Positions 16,704-25,262 of a stretch of DNA of 64,000 nucleotides are shown here, one piece after another (position 1 is the first letter of the stretch; the number at the start of each line of letters is the position of its first letter). The stretch spans positions 1 through 64,000 of the forward strand of contig JBAGJY010000034.1 in NCBI GenBank assembly GCA_037034305.1. The letters run 5' to 3'. The position numbers and the translations under genes are program-made. The notes beneath the pieces were generated by a model that made no database searches, was not told the DNA's origin, and was given only the letters and a program-made list of their open reading frames with translations. Source of the stretch: Streptantibioticus_A sp037034305. GTDB taxonomy: Bacteria > Actinomycetota > Actinomycetes > Streptomycetales > Streptomycetaceae.

Positions 16704-17387
16704 TCAGTACCAGATGGCCACCGGCAGGCCGCCAGGGGTGCGCTCGGGCGGGTCGGGCAGCGGCACGGCGGTACGGTCACCGATCCGGGCGGCGCTCCAG
16801 GCGGCGGCGCAGGCGTCCAGCAGGTCATCGGGTGGCACGGTGCCCACCGAATCGTCGAGGTGTTCGGGCAGCGCGATGCCGTGGGCGGCCAGCAGGCGCC
16901 TTCTGGCCATCTGGCCGTTCCAGCCGCGCTTGCCCCACGAGACAGGCTCACCGCCGTTCATGGCGGCGAAGGAGACCTCCGGGTGCACCTCGTGCAGCCG
17001 CTGATCACCGTGCTCGCGGCGGGAGTTGGCCTCGCGGAGCTTGACCTTCAGCGCCCAGGTCTGGCGGCTCAGCCCGGCGCCGGTCAGTTCTCGGCAGCGC
17101 AGGTTCGCCGTGGCGTAGTCGGGCGCGTCCCAGACCGCCCGCGGCGCCACCCGGAAGACCCGCGAGCGGTGCCGCCCGAGCCGGGTGGCGGCCAGCAGAT
17201 CGGCGCGCCGCCAGCTCGCCGTCTCCAGCAGCCCCAACGGCATGTCGATCCCGACCACCGCCGCGTCCGGCACCCGCGCCAGCAGGGTCTCCAACGCGCG
17301 TGCCGCGCAGGCCCGTTGGAACGCGCCGTCCCGCAGCACGACGCCGACCCAGCCGGACGCGCAGGCATCCACCCCGAGCACCGTCAT
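16704..17387 (-). CDS. DUF429 family protein
   Basis: A 227-residue protein of the DUF429 family, which has an RNase H-like fold and an unknown function (a nuclease role has been suggested). The N-terminus VLGVDACASGWVGVVL is the first beta-hairpin with its acidic residue, and IDMPLGL near residue 55 is the second conserved acidic site. Other family signatures are WALKVKLRE and HPEVSFAAMNG. The ATG at 17387 starts directly at this fold; the open frame runs upstream to 17594 without family similarity. It faces the kinase-like gene, with a dispersed repeat between the two. Confidence 0.85.
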   Translation of the reverse strand: MTVLGVDACASGWVGVVLRDGAFQRACAARALETLLARVPDAAVVGIDMPLGLLETASWRRADLLAATRLGRHRSRVFRVAPRAVWDAPDYATANLRCRELTGAGLSRQTWALKVKLREANSRREHGDQRLHEVHPEVSFAAMNGGEPVSWGKRGWNGQMARRRLLAAHGIALPEHLDDSVGTVPPDDLLDACAAAWSAARIGDRTAVPLPDPPERTPGGLPVAIWY

Positions 17388-17510
17388 GGCGGCAATCCTG
17401 GCAGCGCGCGGCCATCGGGGCGCGCCGACGGCCCGGATATTCACCCGGTGTGAGCTGCGCGATATGGCGTGGGCCACTTTTTCCGCCCGGTGATGTGACC
17501 TTCGCAATGT

Positions 17511-17592
17511 GGCCTGGATCACTACGAATCGGAATAGTGCGGCAAAAGGTACTTTAATCCCCGATGATGCATGATCTGGCGGCATCCAGGCC
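17511..17592 (+). promoter_or_regulatory. Long-range dyad in the leader of the transglycosylase gene
   Basis: GGCCTGGAT (17511-17519) and ATCCAGGCC (17584-17592) are perfect complements 64 bases apart in an unusually AT-rich stretch upstream of the transglycosylase. A possible -35 (TTGACC, 17630) and -10-like TAACAC (17652) follow. It could be a structured leader, but if the transcript starts near 17660 the dyad is outside it. Confidence 0.3.
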
Positions 17593-17710
17593 AAAGCGGC
17601 ATACGAGGTCTCTTAGTAGAAAACCGCTATTGACCAGGATTTATGCGGCACTAACACTTCCGGTACCCGCCGGGCTTTCCCGGGTCCCCGAAAGGTTGAG
17701 GTGTCCTCGC

Positions 17711-18163
17711 ATGCAGTTCTCCGTGATGTCGAAGTTCGGCCGGATGGCCAAGGCCGCGAAGTACTCGGTCGGCGCCACGGTCGCCGGTGCCGCAGTGGCC
17801 GCCGGTGCGCTCGCCGCCGCCCCGGCCGCGTCCGCCGCCCCCCAGAACAACCTCAACGGCTGGATCGACCAGGCGCTGTCGGTCATGCACTCCAAGGGCA
17901 TCCCGGGCAGCTACGAAGGCATCTACCGCAACGTGATGCGCGAGTCGTCCGGCAACCCCAACGCCATCAACAACTGGGACTCCAACGCGGCGATGGGCAT
18001 TCCGTCCAAGGGGCTGCTCCAGGTCATCGACCCCACGTTCAAGGCGTACCACGTGCCGGGCACGTCCTGGAACATCTACGACCCGGTCGCGAACATCACC
18101 GCCGCCGCCAACTACGCGGCGCACCGCTACGGTTCGATCGACAACGTCAACTCGGCCTACTGA
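17711..18163 (+). CDS. Secreted SLT-family lytic transglycosylase
   Basis: A 150-residue exported muralytic enzyme. The N-terminal basic and Ala-rich signal ends near AAAPAASAAPQ (about residue 44). The single domain is a soluble-lytic-transglycosylase/lysozyme-like fold with the catalytic Glu in NVMRESSGNPNA, the GLLQVIDPTF core and the terminal ANYAAHRYG helix. It cleaves peptidoglycan glycan strands. The short length is normal for streptomycete stand-alone SLT proteins. The ATG at 17711 is chosen, with 17726 as an alternative. A very stable terminator follows 30 bp downstream. Confidence 0.9.
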   Translation: MQFSVMSKFGRMAKAAKYSVGATVAGAAVAAGALAAAPAASAAPQNNLNGWIDQALSVMHSKGIPGSYEGIYRNVMRESSGNPNAINNWDSNAAMGIPSKGLLQVIDPTFKAYHVPGTSWNIYDPVANITAAANYAAHRYGSIDNVNSAY

Positions 18164-18194
18164 TCGGCCCGTTTGGCCCGAGCGCAGGCATGCG

Positions 18195-18238
18195 GCGCCC
18201 CGCCCGCGAGGACAAGGAAGTCCTCGCGGGCGGGGCGC
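18195..18238 (+). terminator. Strong terminator after the transglycosylase gene
   Basis: A perfect 19-bp inverted repeat (18195-18213 and 18220-18238) with a 6-base AAGGAA loop, 31 bp past the stop codon. Confidence 0.85.
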
Positions 18239-18951
18239 GTTGGTGTGTCCGCGATCCGCCGGAGCCGTTCCGGCCCGGCGTCCGACGCGGTCCGAGCCGG
18301 TCAGCCCCTGGCTCGGCTTCTCCCGGCGGCCGAGACGGCTTCGGGCGCGCCGTCGACCTCCGCCTGCCCGTGGGTGACGGCTGCCCGACCGTGTTCGGCT
18401 CCGACGCCACCGTCCCGGCCCGCGGCAGCCGTGTCGGCAGCCGCACCCCGGTTCTCAGTGCCGAGGGCGCGGACCCCTGGCGGCGTCGACGGCGACCGGG
18501 CGGGCGTACCCACCCCACGCCCCCGCGGCGCGGCGGGGAACCGGGAGCGCGCGCGTCGGCCGACGGCGATCGGGGGCCGAAACCCCGCACCGCCAGCGCC
18601 GACGAACCGGTTCCGGGCAAACGACAGCCCCCGGTGCTCCATGTCGATGTCATGAACCTCGGTCGTCGCCGACAGTCCCAACACCGGCACGTGCTTCTGC
18701 CGGGGGCCTAACCAGAGCCTCGATGGGGGTCACTCGGGTCGGCAGACGTCTCTGCCGACGAGCGCGGCTCTCTCTGGTTTTCTGGTGTATTGCTATTTTC
18801 ATCCCTTTTTGCCGGGAGTCAAGGGGTGCGCCGAAGAAATCACCCGCCAACCGTGGCTACTGGGAGTGCCGGGAATTTAACTAAAGGATCACGGCGGCGT
18901 AGCCTGGTGCTGGGACTTTTGGGGGGCCAAGGGCGACCCCGGAGGCGCACT
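18239..18951. other. Gene-poor 700-bp region with a compound hairpin
   Basis: No reading frame in 18239-18700 has convincing codon usage or family similarity on either strand. At 18710-18783 AACCAGAGCC and GGCTCTCTCTGGTT enclose a perfect 9-bp hairpin (GTCGGCAGA-CGTC-TCTGCCGAC, 18738-18759), and TTTTCT follows. That fits a rho-independent terminator or a structured RNA on the plus strand. The next 150 bases are AT-rich, with the likely promoter of the small gene at 18952. Confidence 0.45.
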
Positions 18952-19152
18952 ATGGCTGAAGCCGCTGAAGCTATGGACTGGTGGCCGTGTCGGAACTGCG
19001 GCGAGACGGACCCGGAGAAGGTGCGCTGGACCGAGCCGGAGTTCGCGGTGAAGACCGATACCGAAGGGCACCAGAGAATGTACATCCACGCCGCACTGAT
19101 GGAGTGCGCCACCTGCGGCACCAAACGCCGCGAAGTCCTCGAAGCCGACTGA
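18952..19152 (+). CDS. Small zinc-ribbon-like protein
   Basis: A 66-residue soluble protein with two CxxC knuckles, CRNC near residue 13 and CATC near residue 54, spaced as in a treble-clef or zinc-ribbon fold. Between them lies an acidic, charged segment. GGAGG precedes the ATG by 6 bases, which decides this start over longer open frames. No family is recognised; such small proteins may bind nucleic acid or a protein partner. It stands alone, after a 700-bp gene-poor stretch and converging on the permease gene 8 bp away. Confidence 0.65.
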   Translation: MAEAAEAMDWWPCRNCGETDPEKVRWTEPEFAVKTDTEGHQRMYIHAALMECATCGTKRREVLEAD

Positions 19153-19159
19153 GAGCGCG

Positions 19160-20761
19160 TCAACTGCGCTCGCCGCGAACCGCCGTGCCCACCGCGCCGG
19201 AGGGCAGCGCGAGCCGCACGGCGGTGTAGTGCACGGCCAGGCTGAACGCGATCACGATCACCAGGTCCCACCAGCCGGGCAGCGCGCGGGTGCCGCCGTA
19301 CCGGCCGAAGCGGCAGATGATCAGCAGCCCGACCAGCCAGGGCCACACCCAGGCCGCGGACCGCCAGTGCAGCACGCTGCGGTCGCCCAGCGGAATCCCA
19401 CGGCGGGTGACCGCCAGCACTCCGAGCCCGAACAGCACGGTGACGGCGAGCTTCCAGTCCGCCTGGTACCCGGACCAGTAGAAGATCAGGTTGGCGAAGA
19501 CGAAGCCCGCCGGGGCCAGCACGGATCCGGCGGGCAGCCGGTACGGTCGCGGTCGGTCCCGGTCCCGCACCCGAAGCGCGTGCAGGGCCACCGGCGCGAA
19601 GGCGTACATGACCGCCGCCGCCGAGGTGACCACGCTGACCAGCTCCTGCCAGCTGGGGAACGGCAGGAAGGCCAGCTCGCCGACGGCGAACGCGAGCAGT
19701 ACCGAGACCACCGGCACGCCCCGGCGGCCCACCCCGGCGACCGCCCCGGGCAGCATCCGCTGCCGTCCCATCGCGTACGACAGCCGTGCCGCCCCGGCCA
19801 TGTAGACCAGCCCGGTGCCCGCGGGGGAGACCACCGCGTCGGCGTAGAGCACGACCGCCAGCCAGGCGGCGCCGAGCGCGGTCGCCAAAGTGGCGTACGG
19901 CCCGAAGTTGCCCCTGCCGACCGGACTGGCCCAGCCGTGGCTCACCGCCGAGGGATCCAGCGCCCCGATGAAGGCGATCTGCAGCAGCAGGTAGACCGCG
20001 GTGCCGACGCCCATGGCGACGATCACCGCCCGGGAGACGTCCCGCTGCGGGTCCCGTGCCTCACCGGCCAGCTGGACGGCCTGCTCGAAGCCCAGGAAGG
20101 CGAACACCACACCGGCGGGCAGCGCCGCGAACACACCGTGCGCCCCGTGCGGGGCGAAGCCGCCGCCCGCGGTGAAGTTCTGGCCGCGGAAGGCCAGCGA
20201 CATCAGCACCGCGGCGGTCAGCAGCGGCACCGCCGTCTTCAGCACGACGGTGACCGAGTTGGTGGAGGACAGCAGCCGCACACCGAGGATGTTGATGGTC
20301 GTGAACAGCAGCATGAAGCAACTGGCGATCACCAGGCCCGCCGGGGTGAGCGTGCCGTTCGGGTGCAGGATGTGCACCCGGTCGTGCACCCAGCCGATGC
20401 GGTCCGAGTAGGACAAGGTGGCCTCCACCTCGATCGGTGAGATCATCACCGACCGCAGCCAGGACATCCAGCCCGCGGTGAAGCCGACCAGCGGCCCGAA
20501 GGCGAAGTACGGGAACCGCGCCGTGCCGCCCGCGATCGGATACGCCGCCCCCAGCTCGGCGTGCACCAGCGCCAGCACCCCGAGCATCACCGCCGCCAGC
20601 AGCCAGGACAGCAGCGACGCGGGCCCGGCGATGACGGCGGTGGTCAGCGCGCCCAGCAGCCACCCGGAGCCGATGATCGACCCCAGCGAGAGGAACATCA
20701 GGCCCCAGAATCCGACCGCCCGACGCAACTGCCCGCTGGTGGCCGCGTTGGAGTTCGACAC
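19160..20761 (-). CDS. APC-family amino acid permease
   Basis: Integral membrane transporter, 533 aa, with about 12 transmembrane helices. The substrate-binding helix 1 carries the unwound SIIGSGWLLG motif of the APC superfamily, and helix 6 has VFAFLGFEQAVQLAGEARDPQRD. The overall pattern resembles aspartate:proton or broad amino-acid permeases of the YveA type, but specificity cannot be read from the sequence. It lies 36 bp downstream of a membrane-anchored protein gene on the same strand and is probably in one transcript with it. Confidence 0.9.
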   Translation of the reverse strand: MSNSNAATSGQLRRAVGFWGLMFLSLGSIIGSGWLLGALTTAVIAGPASLLSWLLAAVMLGVLALVHAELGAAYPIAGGTARFPYFAFGPLVGFTAGWMSWLRSVMISPIEVEATLSYSDRIGWVHDRVHILHPNGTLTPAGLVIASCFMLLFTTINILGVRLLSSTNSVTVVLKTAVPLLTAAVLMSLAFRGQNFTAGGGFAPHGAHGVFAALPAGVVFAFLGFEQAVQLAGEARDPQRDVSRAVIVAMGVGTAVYLLLQIAFIGALDPSAVSHGWASPVGRGNFGPYATLATALGAAWLAVVLYADAVVSPAGTGLVYMAGAARLSYAMGRQRMLPGAVAGVGRRGVPVVSVLLAFAVGELAFLPFPSWQELVSVVTSAAAVMYAFAPVALHALRVRDRDRPRPYRLPAGSVLAPAGFVFANLIFYWSGYQADWKLAVTVLFGLGVLAVTRRGIPLGDRSVLHWRSAAWVWPWLVGLLIICRFGRYGGTRALPGWWDLVIVIAFSLAVHYTAVRLALPSGAVGTAVRGERS

Positions 20762-20797
20762 ACGTGCATCCTGGTACCGGGTGGCGGGGACCGCACG

Positions 20798-21280
20798 TCA
20801 GCCGGGCTTCGTCGGCCACTTCTCGGGTGTGCCGCTGGTGGTCACCTGGCACACCGCGGGCTTGCCGGGGGCCGGGGACCTGCCCTCGCCGACCACCCGG
20901 ACGCCGTCCAGCAGGATCCGGCAGGAGGCCTGCCCGTTCCCGGCCGGGACGACCTCCACCCGGGCCGCCGCGCCGGTGTTGACGATCACTTCGGTCCGCC
21001 ACGGCAGCCTGGTCGCGCCCTGCCGCTCGTCGCGGAACCCCTGCCTGAACGAGTCCGGGTTGTGCCGGTACCGGATCGCGGCGGCCGTGGGCTCACCGCT
21101 GGTCGAGGCGGCCTCGTAGGTGATGCTCCAGGCGTTGCCGCCCCGCCACTTCTTGATCGTGGTCACGTTGTACTTCGCCCAGAACAGCCCGCCGACCACC
21201 AGCAGCGCCAGCAGGATGCCGCCGGTGACGAAACACGAGTCGGCAGCGGAACGGCGTGACGATGGTGACTGGTCCGGCAT
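20798..21280 (-). CDS. Single-pass membrane-anchored protein of unknown function
   Basis: A protein of about 160 residues: a Ser/Arg-rich cytoplasmic N-terminus, one transmembrane helix (FVTGGILLALLVVGGLFWAKY, about residues 20-40), then an extracytoplasmic domain with a Trp/Arg-rich start and beta-strands resembling MmpS/DUF4307-type folds. The two cysteines (SCRILLDG, AVCQVTT) could pair. The ATG near 21280 is preferred over a GTG 12 codons upstream because AGGGA precedes it. Probably co-transcribed with the permease; function unknown. Confidence 0.65.
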   Translation of the reverse strand: MPDQSPSSRRSAADSCFVTGGILLALLVVGGLFWAKYNVTTIKKWRGGNAWSITYEAASTSGEPTAAAIRYRHNPDSFRQGFRDERQGATRLPWRTEVIVNTGAAARVEVVPAGNGQASCRILLDGVRVVGEGRSPAPGKPAVCQVTTSGTPEKWPTKPG

Positions 21281-21430
21281 GCTGGCTCGGTCCCTCCGCG
21301 CTGGCTGGGCTCTCACCTCACCGTACGCACGCCGGACCGGCCGTACCCGCGCCCTGGGGCGGAGCCTGGGGTCAGCCTGTGGTCGTACGCCGGGCCGCCG
21401 GGTCGGTCATCCGGCTGACGGCCGAAGGCG

Positions 21431-21736
21431 TCACGGGCACTGCTCCTTCGTCTTGACCACCCGCAGCTCGGGACGCTGGGCGCCAAGCGCCCTGCCCGGC
21501 GCGGGACTTTGCGAACAGACCTTCCAGTTCGCCGGCCAGAGCACATGACGCCCGGCGCCGCGCGCGTCCACCAGGGTGACCCGCACCCCATGCGGCAGGG
21601 CCCGTTCGGCGGCGAGCAGGCGCTTGCCGGTGACGTTCGGCATCGCGCCCGCGCCGGGCGCGGCGGCCTGGACGGGAGCGGCGAGGGCGCCGAGGAGCGC
21701 TACGGCTCCCACGGCGGCGGCGGTCGTACGGCGCAT
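21431..21736 (-). CDS. Small secreted PASTA-like protein
   Basis: A 101-residue exported protein with a clear Sec signal (MRRTTAAAVGAVALLGALAAPVQAAA). The mature part holds one PASTA-like unit: MPNVTGKRLLAAERALPHGVRVTLVDA, then VCSQSPAPG and a final strand. PASTA units bind peptidoglycan fragments or beta-lactams in kinases and PBPs, but a single unit on its own has no assigned role. The upstream in-frame residues to 21835 are not family-like. It lies alone between the permease operon and corA. Confidence 0.65.
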   Translation of the reverse strand: MRRTTAAAVGAVALLGALAAPVQAAAPGAGAMPNVTGKRLLAAERALPHGVRVTLVDARGAGRHVLWPANWKVCSQSPAPGRALGAQRPELRVVKTKEQCP

Positions 21737-21959
21737 CGGTGACACCTTCCGTGCGGGGAATCGGGACGTGTAGTCAACTCCCCGGAACTGCCCGGAACCG
21801 GCACCCGGGACGGCAGGTTCACCCGTCCGCGACACCCGGGTGGCCGGTCCGCCCGCTCACCGGACGACGTGCGGCACGCGGCGCCCGTACCCGTCGGCGG
21901 GGAACGAACCGCGGGCGGTGGGGAGCCGGGCGCCCGCGGCGCAGCACGGTGCCGCCCGG

Positions 21960-22934
21960 TCAGATCCAGTCCTTGCGCCTGAAGCTGATGTAGAGGAAGA
22001 CCGAGAGGACCACCATCAAGGCGGTGGACGCCACGAAGCCCCATTCGGTACTGAACCCCGGGTAGGGGACGTTCTGCCCGTAGAAACCGGTCACCGCGGT
22101 GGGCACCGCGATGATCGACGCCCAGCTCGTCACCTTCTTCATGATCAGGTTCATGCGGTTGCCCTGGACGGTCAGGTTGGTCTCCATGATGGAGGTGACC
22201 ATGTCCCGCAGGGACTCGGTCCATTCGGTGGCCCGCAGCACGTGGTCGTAGACGTCCTGGTAGTAGGGCATCAACGGCTCGTTGACGATGTGCAGGTCCC
22301 GGCGCAGCAGGCTGTTGACCACCTCGCGCATCGGGATGACGACCCGGCGCAGCCTGGTCAGGCTCTTGCGAAGTTCGTACGAGCGGCGCTGTACGGTCTC
22401 GATCTGCGCGCGGCTGTCCTCGAAGAGGAGGTCCTCGACCTCCTCGATGCGGTCGTCCAGGTTCTGCACCGCCGTGAAGTGCCCGTCGACGATGACGTCG
22501 AGCAGCCCGTACAGCAGGAAGCCGACGCCGTGCTTGGCCAGGTCGGGGTTGTTGTCCCAGCGGGCGACGACCTGCTCGATGTCGAAGCTGTCGTCGTTGC
22601 GGATGGTGATCAGCGCGGTCTTGGTGATGAAGACCGAGATCTCGCTGGTGGTGAGCAGCCCGCTGTCGGGGTCGGTGCCCACCGAGTAGGCGCTGACGAA
22701 GGCATGGGTGCGGTAGTGGTCGAGCTTCGGACGCTGGTGGTCGTGGCGGGCGTCCTCCACCGCCAGTTCGTGCAGCCCGAACTCCTCGGCGAGCATCTCG
22801 AAGTCGGCGTGCCCCGGGGCACACAGATCGAGCCACACCGCCGCGTCGGGGTCGCTGACGTATTCGGATATGTCCGCCACTGGAAAGTTCTCCAGCGTGA
22901 GGGTGCCATTGCGGTAGAGCCGGGTTCGAGCCAT
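21960..22934 (-). CDS. corA: CorA-family divalent metal transporter
   Basis: CorA-type Mg2+/Co2+ channel, 324 aa. A large N-terminal alpha/beta funnel domain precedes two C-terminal helices, the first followed by the signature loop. Here the loop reads FYGQNVPYPG, that is GQN in place of the classical GMN. The final RRKDWI is the usual basic tail. The protein would act as a pentamer in the cytoplasmic membrane. The Gln variant occurs in actinobacterial homologues, so loss of function is not implied. No regulatory RNA was recognised upstream. Confidence 0.9.
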   Translation of the reverse strand: MARTRLYRNGTLTLENFPVADISEYVSDPDAAVWLDLCAPGHADFEMLAEEFGLHELAVEDARHDHQRPKLDHYRTHAFVSAYSVGTDPDSGLLTTSEISVFITKTALITIRNDDSFDIEQVVARWDNNPDLAKHGVGFLLYGLLDVIVDGHFTAVQNLDDRIEEVEDLLFEDSRAQIETVQRRSYELRKSLTRLRRVVIPMREVVNSLLRRDLHIVNEPLMPYYQDVYDHVLRATEWTESLRDMVTSIMETNLTVQGNRMNLIMKKVTSWASIIAVPTAVTGFYGQNVPYPGFSTEWGFVASTALMVVLSVFLYISFRRKDWI

Positions 22935-22979
22935 GGCGCCGTAGCCTAGGGGCGCTGGCTGTGGGATCCGCGACGGGGG

Positions 22980-23423
22980 TCAGGCCTGGGGGCTGGTGAC
23001 CGTTTTCAGGTACTTCTCGAAGCTGTCCAGGAGGCCCGCGGCCCCCGCGATGGCCTGGTCGCAGGTGAACGGGGCGACCACCGTCTGGTGGTACACGGCG
23101 ACGGTCCTGTCATCGCGGCCGGTGAAGGTCGCGGTCATCACCACCGGCTCGCCCGGCGTGTCCACGGTCCACACCAGCTTCTGGCCGTTGACCACCTCGC
23201 GGTAGACGCCGGACATCGGCATCTCCCCGCCGGGGGTCTGCATGACCGCCCGCCACGGACCGCCTTTTCGCACGTTCAGCTCAACCGTGCCCGGTTTGGC
23301 ATGGAACCACCGCTGGAAGTGCTCAGGGCTGGTCCAGGTGTCCCACACCGTCGCCAGGGGAGCTGGGAAGGTCCGGGTGATGGTGAAGTCCGTGCCGGTC
23401 GTCTCGGTGTTCGGCTCTGTCAT
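22980..23423 (-). CDS. SRPBCC (AHSA1-like) protein
   Basis: A 147-residue START/Bet v1-like protein of the AHSA1 (activator of Hsp90-like) group. It starts with TITRTFPAPLATVWDTWTSPEHFQRWF, the family's opening strand and helix, followed by the GGPWRAVMQTPGG hairpin and ending in a long C-terminal helix (GLLDSFEKYLKTV). The fold makes a hydrophobic ligand cavity; the ligand is unknown. The ATG at 23423 is chosen, since upstream codons in the frame are not family-like. It follows another SRPBCC gene by 59 bp on the same strand. Confidence 0.85.
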   Translation of the reverse strand: MTEPNTETTGTDFTITRTFPAPLATVWDTWTSPEHFQRWFHAKPGTVELNVRKGGPWRAVMQTPGGEMPMSGVYREVVNGQKLVWTVDTPGEPVVMTATFTGRDDRTVAVYHQTVVAPFTCDQAIAGAAGLLDSFEKYLKTVTSPQA

Positions 23424-23482
23424 GGCGCTGCTCCTTGCGGACGGTGTGGCGGAGTGTGGGTTCGGCGGGAGCTGAGGGGGGC

Positions 23483-23932
23483 TCAGCCGTAGCGCAGGGA
23501 ACCGGGCGTGGTGAGTTTCTCGCCGGTCTCCAACCAGGTCTTCAGGCCGGACAGGATCATGGGCCAGCCGCCGTACAGCTCGCTGTTGGCGCCCTCGCGC
23601 AACCGGTCGTGGGTGATGGTCAGTTGGCAGGAGTCCTCGGCGACGCGGTCGATCTGCCAGGTGACCCGGGAGGGGCCCTCGCGCCGCACCTGGTCGCTCC
23701 ACAGCGCGACCATGCTCTGCACCAGCCGGTGCGGCGGCTCCACCTGCAGGTTCTCGCCCTCGCCGAGCGGCCCCGCAGCCCCCGGGGCGACCAGCTGGAA
23801 CCGTGAGCCGGGCGTCCAGTCGGAGACGACGCGGGCGCCGAAGTTGTACGTGCTGCGGATCTCGGGGTCGGTGATCGCCTCCCAGAGGTGCTCCGGGGTG
23901 GTGCGGATGTAGATCTCGTAGACCTTCTGCAT
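23483..23932 (-). CDS. SRPBCC (AHSA1-like) protein
   Basis: Second START/Bet v1-like protein, 149 aa, opening with MQKVYEIYIRTTPEHLWEAITDPEIRS and carrying the SRVTWQIDR strand and the C-terminal GGWPMILSGLKTWLETG helix. The ATG at 23932 has GGAGG 5 bases upstream. Such genes are often paired with an ArsR regulator in actinobacteria; none is present here. It is likely co-transcribed with the SRPBCC gene downstream, and the two may be distant paralogues. Confidence 0.87.
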   Translation of the reverse strand: MQKVYEIYIRTTPEHLWEAITDPEIRSTYNFGARVVSDWTPGSRFQLVAPGAAGPLGEGENLQVEPPHRLVQSMVALWSDQVRREGPSRVTWQIDRVAEDSCQLTITHDRLREGANSELYGGWPMILSGLKTWLETGEKLTTPGSLRYG

Positions 23933-24014
23933 GGCACCCTCCACTCGGCGCTCAAGGCCGCACGGCCCTGTCGACTGGTTACCACGCCGGGCGCGTGATG
24001 TCGCCCCGGACGGT

Positions 24015-25262
24015 TCAGGGGTGCGGCGGGGCGACGGTGCGGCGCACCCGGAGCAGCGAGTGCAGGCCGAGCCCGGCGAGCAGGCCCCAGAACGCCGAGC
24101 CGATGCCGAACACGCTGATGCCGGACGCGGTGACGGCGAACGCGGTCACGGCCGACTCGCGGGCCTCGGCCCGCGCGACGGCGGCGGCCAGCGCGGAGCC
24201 GAGGGTGCCGAGCAGGGCGAGTCCCGCGACCGCCTCGATCAGCAGGGGCGGCGCGGCGGTCAGCAGCGCGGTGGACACGCCCGCGGTCAGCCCGAGCCCC
24301 AGATAGGTGACGCCCGCGGTGGTGGCGGCGATCCAGCGGCGCTTCGGGTCGGGGCCCGCGTCCGGACCGGCCGCGAGCGCGGCGCTGATCGCGGCCAGGT
24401 TGAGCGCGTAGCCGCCGAACGGCGCGCACAGCGCGGTGGCGGCGCCGGTGCCGACCAGGATCGACCGGGTGGGCGGACGGTACCCGAACTGGGCCAGCAC
24501 GGCGATCCCGGGCACGTTCTGCGCGGCCATCGTGACCACGTACAGCGGCAGGGCGATGCCGATCACCGCGCCGGTACTGAGCATCGGACGGGTCGCCGTC
24601 ACGGTGGGGGCGAGCCGCGCCAACGAACCCAGATGCGGGTGGCGCAGCACGACCAGTGAGCCGATCGCCACCACGAGCGCCGCCGGGGTCGCCCAGCGCC
24701 GGGCGAACCGGACCAGCACCACCCAGGTCACGATGGCGGGCAGGGACAGGGACGGCAGGGTCACGGCCGCCCGCACCGGGGTGAGGCACACCGGCAGCAG
24801 GACCCCGGCCAGCATGGCGGAGGCGAGCGGGGCCGGGATGGCGGTCACCCAGCGGCCGAGCCGACCCCACATACCGGTGACCGCGAGCAGGACTCCGGTG
24901 ACCGCGAAGGCGCCGACGGCCTGGGCGTAGCCGCCCGGTTGCCGGCCGGTGGCGACCAGGAGGGCGGCTCCCGGCGTCGACCAGGCGATGCTGATCGGTT
25001 GCCGGTGGCGCACCGACAGCACGATGGCCAGCAGGCCCATCGCGGTGCACAGCGCGAGGAGTCCGGAGACGGCCTGCCGCTGGTCCGCGCCGACCGCCCG
25101 CAGTCCGGAGACGACCACGGCGAAGGCGCCGCAGAAGCCGACCACCGCGGTGACGACCCCGGCGGCCAGGGGTTGCCCGAGACCGGTGCGCCCGGTGGCG
25201 GGGGAGTCGGGTGGTCGGCCGGTTCGTCGGCCGCCCTCCGGGCGGATCCGCTGCTGTTCCAT
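24015..25262 (-). CDS. benE: BenE-family benzoate/H+ symporter-like transporter
   Basis: Inner-membrane transporter of 415 aa with about 11-12 helices, of the BenE family (benzoate:proton symport). Typical segments are LAAGVVTAVVGFCGAF near the start, AMLAGVLLPVCLTP, and the conserved VVTMAAQNVPGIAVLAQFGY loop. The ATG at 25262 lies inside a perfect 16-bp palindrome, which suggests a leaderless or nearly leaderless transcript with the operator at the start. It diverges from an XRE-cupin regulator, the arrangement usual for this transporter. No benzoate catabolic gene is nearby. Confidence 0.9.
   Translation of the reverse strand: MEQQRIRPEGGRRTGRPPDSPATGRTGLGQPLAAGVVTAVVGFCGAFAVVVSGLRAVGADQRQAVSGLLALCTAMGLLAIVLSVRHRQPISIAWSTPGAALLVATGRQPGGYAQAVGAFAVTGVLLAVTGMWGRLGRWVTAIPAPLASAMLAGVLLPVCLTPVRAAVTLPSLSLPAIVTWVVLVRFARRWATPAALVVAIGSLVVLRHPHLGSLARLAPTVTATRPMLSTGAVIGIALPLYVVTMAAQNVPGIAVLAQFGYRPPTRSILVGTGAATALCAPFGGYALNLAAISAALAAGPDAGPDPKRRWIAATTAGVTYLGLGLTAGVSTALLTAAPPLLIEAVAGLALLGTLGSALAAAVARAEARESAVTAFAVTASGISVFGIGSAFWGLLAGLGLHSLLRVRRTVAPPHP

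Noticed and set aside
17450..17710. c-di-AMP (ydaO-type) riboswitch upstream of the transglycosylase gene
   Set aside because: Expected from the biology of such genes, but the conserved sequence blocks of the class are not present by eye.
18239..18700. Several 130-170-codon open frames on both strands
   Set aside because: All are Pro/Arg/Ala-rich with no consistent codon-position signal, start site or domain.
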